A stretch of 22,659 nucleotides of DNA. Source: JAJYKN01 sp045403145. GTDB taxonomy: Bacteria > Nitrospirota > UBA9217. The position numbers and the translations under genes were made by a program. The DNA lies in assembly GCA_045403145.1 (NCBI GenBank), contig JAXIPA010000211.1, forward strand, positions 1-22,659. The letters run 5' to 3'. Below, piece by piece: positions 21,900-22,659 of the stretch (positions are counted from its first letter, which is position 1; the number at the start of each line of letters is the position of its first letter). Under the pieces are notes generated by a model that worked only from the letters and a program-made list of their open reading frames with translations, was not told the DNA's origin and ran no database searches.

Positions 21900-22058
21900 T
21901 CAAATCTTAACAAAGGCGTCCTTCGTCGCCCCGCAGATCGGGCAGACCCAGGTGTCGGGTATCTTTTCAAAAGGTGTCCCCGGTGCAATGCCGCCGTCCG
22001 GATCACCCGTTGCGGGGTCATAGATCCAATCACACACAGTACACTTCCATTTGTCCAT
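21900..22058 (-). CDS. rubredoxin
   Basis: A 52-residue protein with the two CxxC knuckles that bind one Fe: KCTVCDWIYDPATGDPD at the N-terminus and WVCPICGATKDAF at the C-terminus. PDGGIAPGTPFEKIPD lies between them. It is a soluble cytoplasmic electron carrier, common in anaerobes, that feeds oxygen- and peroxide-reducing enzymes such as rubrerythrin and rubredoxin:oxygen oxidoreductase. ATG 22058 has SD GGGAGG, 6 nt upstream. It lies upstream of the protoglobin-PsiE gene, possibly in one transcript. Confidence 0.95.
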   Translation of the reverse strand: MDKWKCTVCDWIYDPATGDPDGGIAPGTPFEKIPDTWVCPICGATKDAFVKI

Positions 22059-22111
22059 GTATCGCCTCCCTCAAGTTTGATGAAAAAAAAGTCGGATATA
22101 ACCTCTATGGT

Positions 22112-22220
22112 GTCATTCCGGCTTGCCCGGAATCCTTCTTTATTCTGTGGATTGTGCGGCACTACGATTCCCCCCTGCTTCAAGCATGCCGGGGCAGGCT
22201 TAGAAGCAAGCGGGAATGAC
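22112..22220. repeat. inverted-repeat element of the GTCATTCC family upstream of rubredoxin
   Basis: GTCATTCCGGCTTG (22112-22125) and CAAGCGGGAATGAC (22207-22220) are inverted repeats with one mismatch around an 81-bp interior. The left end also folds on itself (ATTCCGG/CCGGAAT). This looks like a widespread REP/MITE-type dispersed repeat. Confidence 0.55.
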
Positions 22221-22320
22221 GACTAATAAGCATATAAACGCAGTGACCAGCACGGAAATTTACTCAAAATATAGCATATAACAGGGCTGTCCTCAGGGAA
22301 ATATCGGAAAAATCCATCGT

Positions 22321-22659
22321 TCATCCCAACCGTTTTTTGAACCGAAGCGCGCTCAGCGTGATCACGATCATACCGATGGCAAGAAGCGCGGCCATCTGCG
22401 GCCACAGGATGTTGATGCCGTTTCCTTTCAGGAACACCCCGCGAATAATGATGAGAAAGTACCGCAGGGGATTGAGATAGGTCACATATTGAAAAGCCTC
22501 CGGCATGTTTTCTATGGGGAAAGCGAAGCCCGACAGCAGGATGGCCGGCATGTTGAAAAACATCGCGGCCATCAGGGCCTGTTGCTGCGTCCGTGCCACC
22601 GTGGAAATGAACAGGCCGGTTCCAAGCACCGAGAGGAGATAGATGGCGGTGCACAGCAG
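22321..22659 (-). CDS. ABC-2 type transporter permease, C-terminal part (cut by window edge)
   Basis: The frame is open to the window end and gives the last 112 residues: membrane helices around LLCTAIYLLSVLGTGLF, NMPAILLSGFAFPIENMP, PLRYFLIIIRGVFLKG and MAALLAIGMIVITLSALRF. The LLSGFxFPIExMP and NPLxYF..I.R..FLKG motifs are typical of ABC-2 permeases of the YhhJ/YbhR type, which export drugs or other hydrophobic compounds with an ATPase partner encoded outside this window. It ends FKKRLG. Confidence 0.92.
   Translation of the reverse strand: MLCTAIYLLSVLGTGLFISTVARTQQQALMAAMFFNMPAILLSGFAFPIENMPEAFQYVTYLNPLRYFLIIIRGVFLKGNGINILWPQMAALLAIGMIVITLSALRFKKRLG

Overview
The window looks like part of a GC-rich (roughly 55-60% by eye) bacterial chromosome from a facultatively anaerobic or microaerophilic organism. 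It carries a cbb3-type (high-affinity) oxidase cluster, an AhpC-family peroxiredoxin that appears to use selenocysteine, a rubredoxin, Fe-S membrane proteins and a globin-coupled membrane protein. Nitrospirota or Desulfobacterota (former deltaproteobacteria) would fit, but that placement is inference and no marker gene in the window settles it.

Layout. (1) Bases 1-2800 are an accessory islet: an IS1182-type transposase remnant (frameshifted, 3'-truncated) joined directly to the C-terminal remnant of an Mrr restriction endonuclease, a RelE-fold toxin/HTH antitoxin pair on +, a scrap of a RAYT-like transposase, and a higBA pair on -. Two related hairpin repeats flank the RAYT scrap and higBA. 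(2) 2820-4850 holds two membrane redox genes. One is a fusion of a c-type heme site, a CopD-like membrane bundle and a cytochrome b5-like domain; the other is a NapH-like 4Fe-4S protein. Both have a -10 box that puts the A of ATG at the predicted +1, so both look leaderless. The second also has an FNR/CRP-like palindrome centred at -41.5. (3) 4920-9890 is a signalling block: a lone receiver on +, convergent with a - strand operon of Cache sensor kinase, response regulator and hybrid kinase. A 178-bp MITE-like element with an exact 9-bp target duplication sits between the sensor kinase and the response regulator.

(4) 10170-19550 is the core of the window, an apparent long + strand operon. It runs: selenocysteine AhpC (in-frame TGA with a bSECIS-like hairpin), an Rrf2 regulator with three cysteines, ccoN, ccoO, a CcoP N-terminal-domain-only protein, a 33-residue membrane peptide, a CcoQ-like peptide, ccoG, ccoH, a YtkA-like periplasmic protein, a SafE-type membrane protein, the copper ATPase ccoI, and ccoS. 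Two palindromic elements built from 9-bp tandem units sit inside this cluster. The genes fit one task: keep oxygen low, assemble and copper-load the oxidase, and detoxify peroxide, probably under Fe-S/redox control by the Rrf2 protein. (5) 19576-22058 on - carries an HPP-family membrane protein and a tandem-CBS protein (a domain pair often found fused), a protoglobin-PsiE fusion, and a 52-residue rubredoxin. (6) The window ends inside an ABC-2 permease gene on -.

The strongest observation is the selenocysteine AhpC leading the cbb3 operon. Next are the MITE splitting a two-component operon, the FNR-like box at -41.5 of a leaderless gene, the catalytic-domain-less CcoP, and the two unusual fusions (c-heme/CopD/b5 and protoglobin/PsiE).
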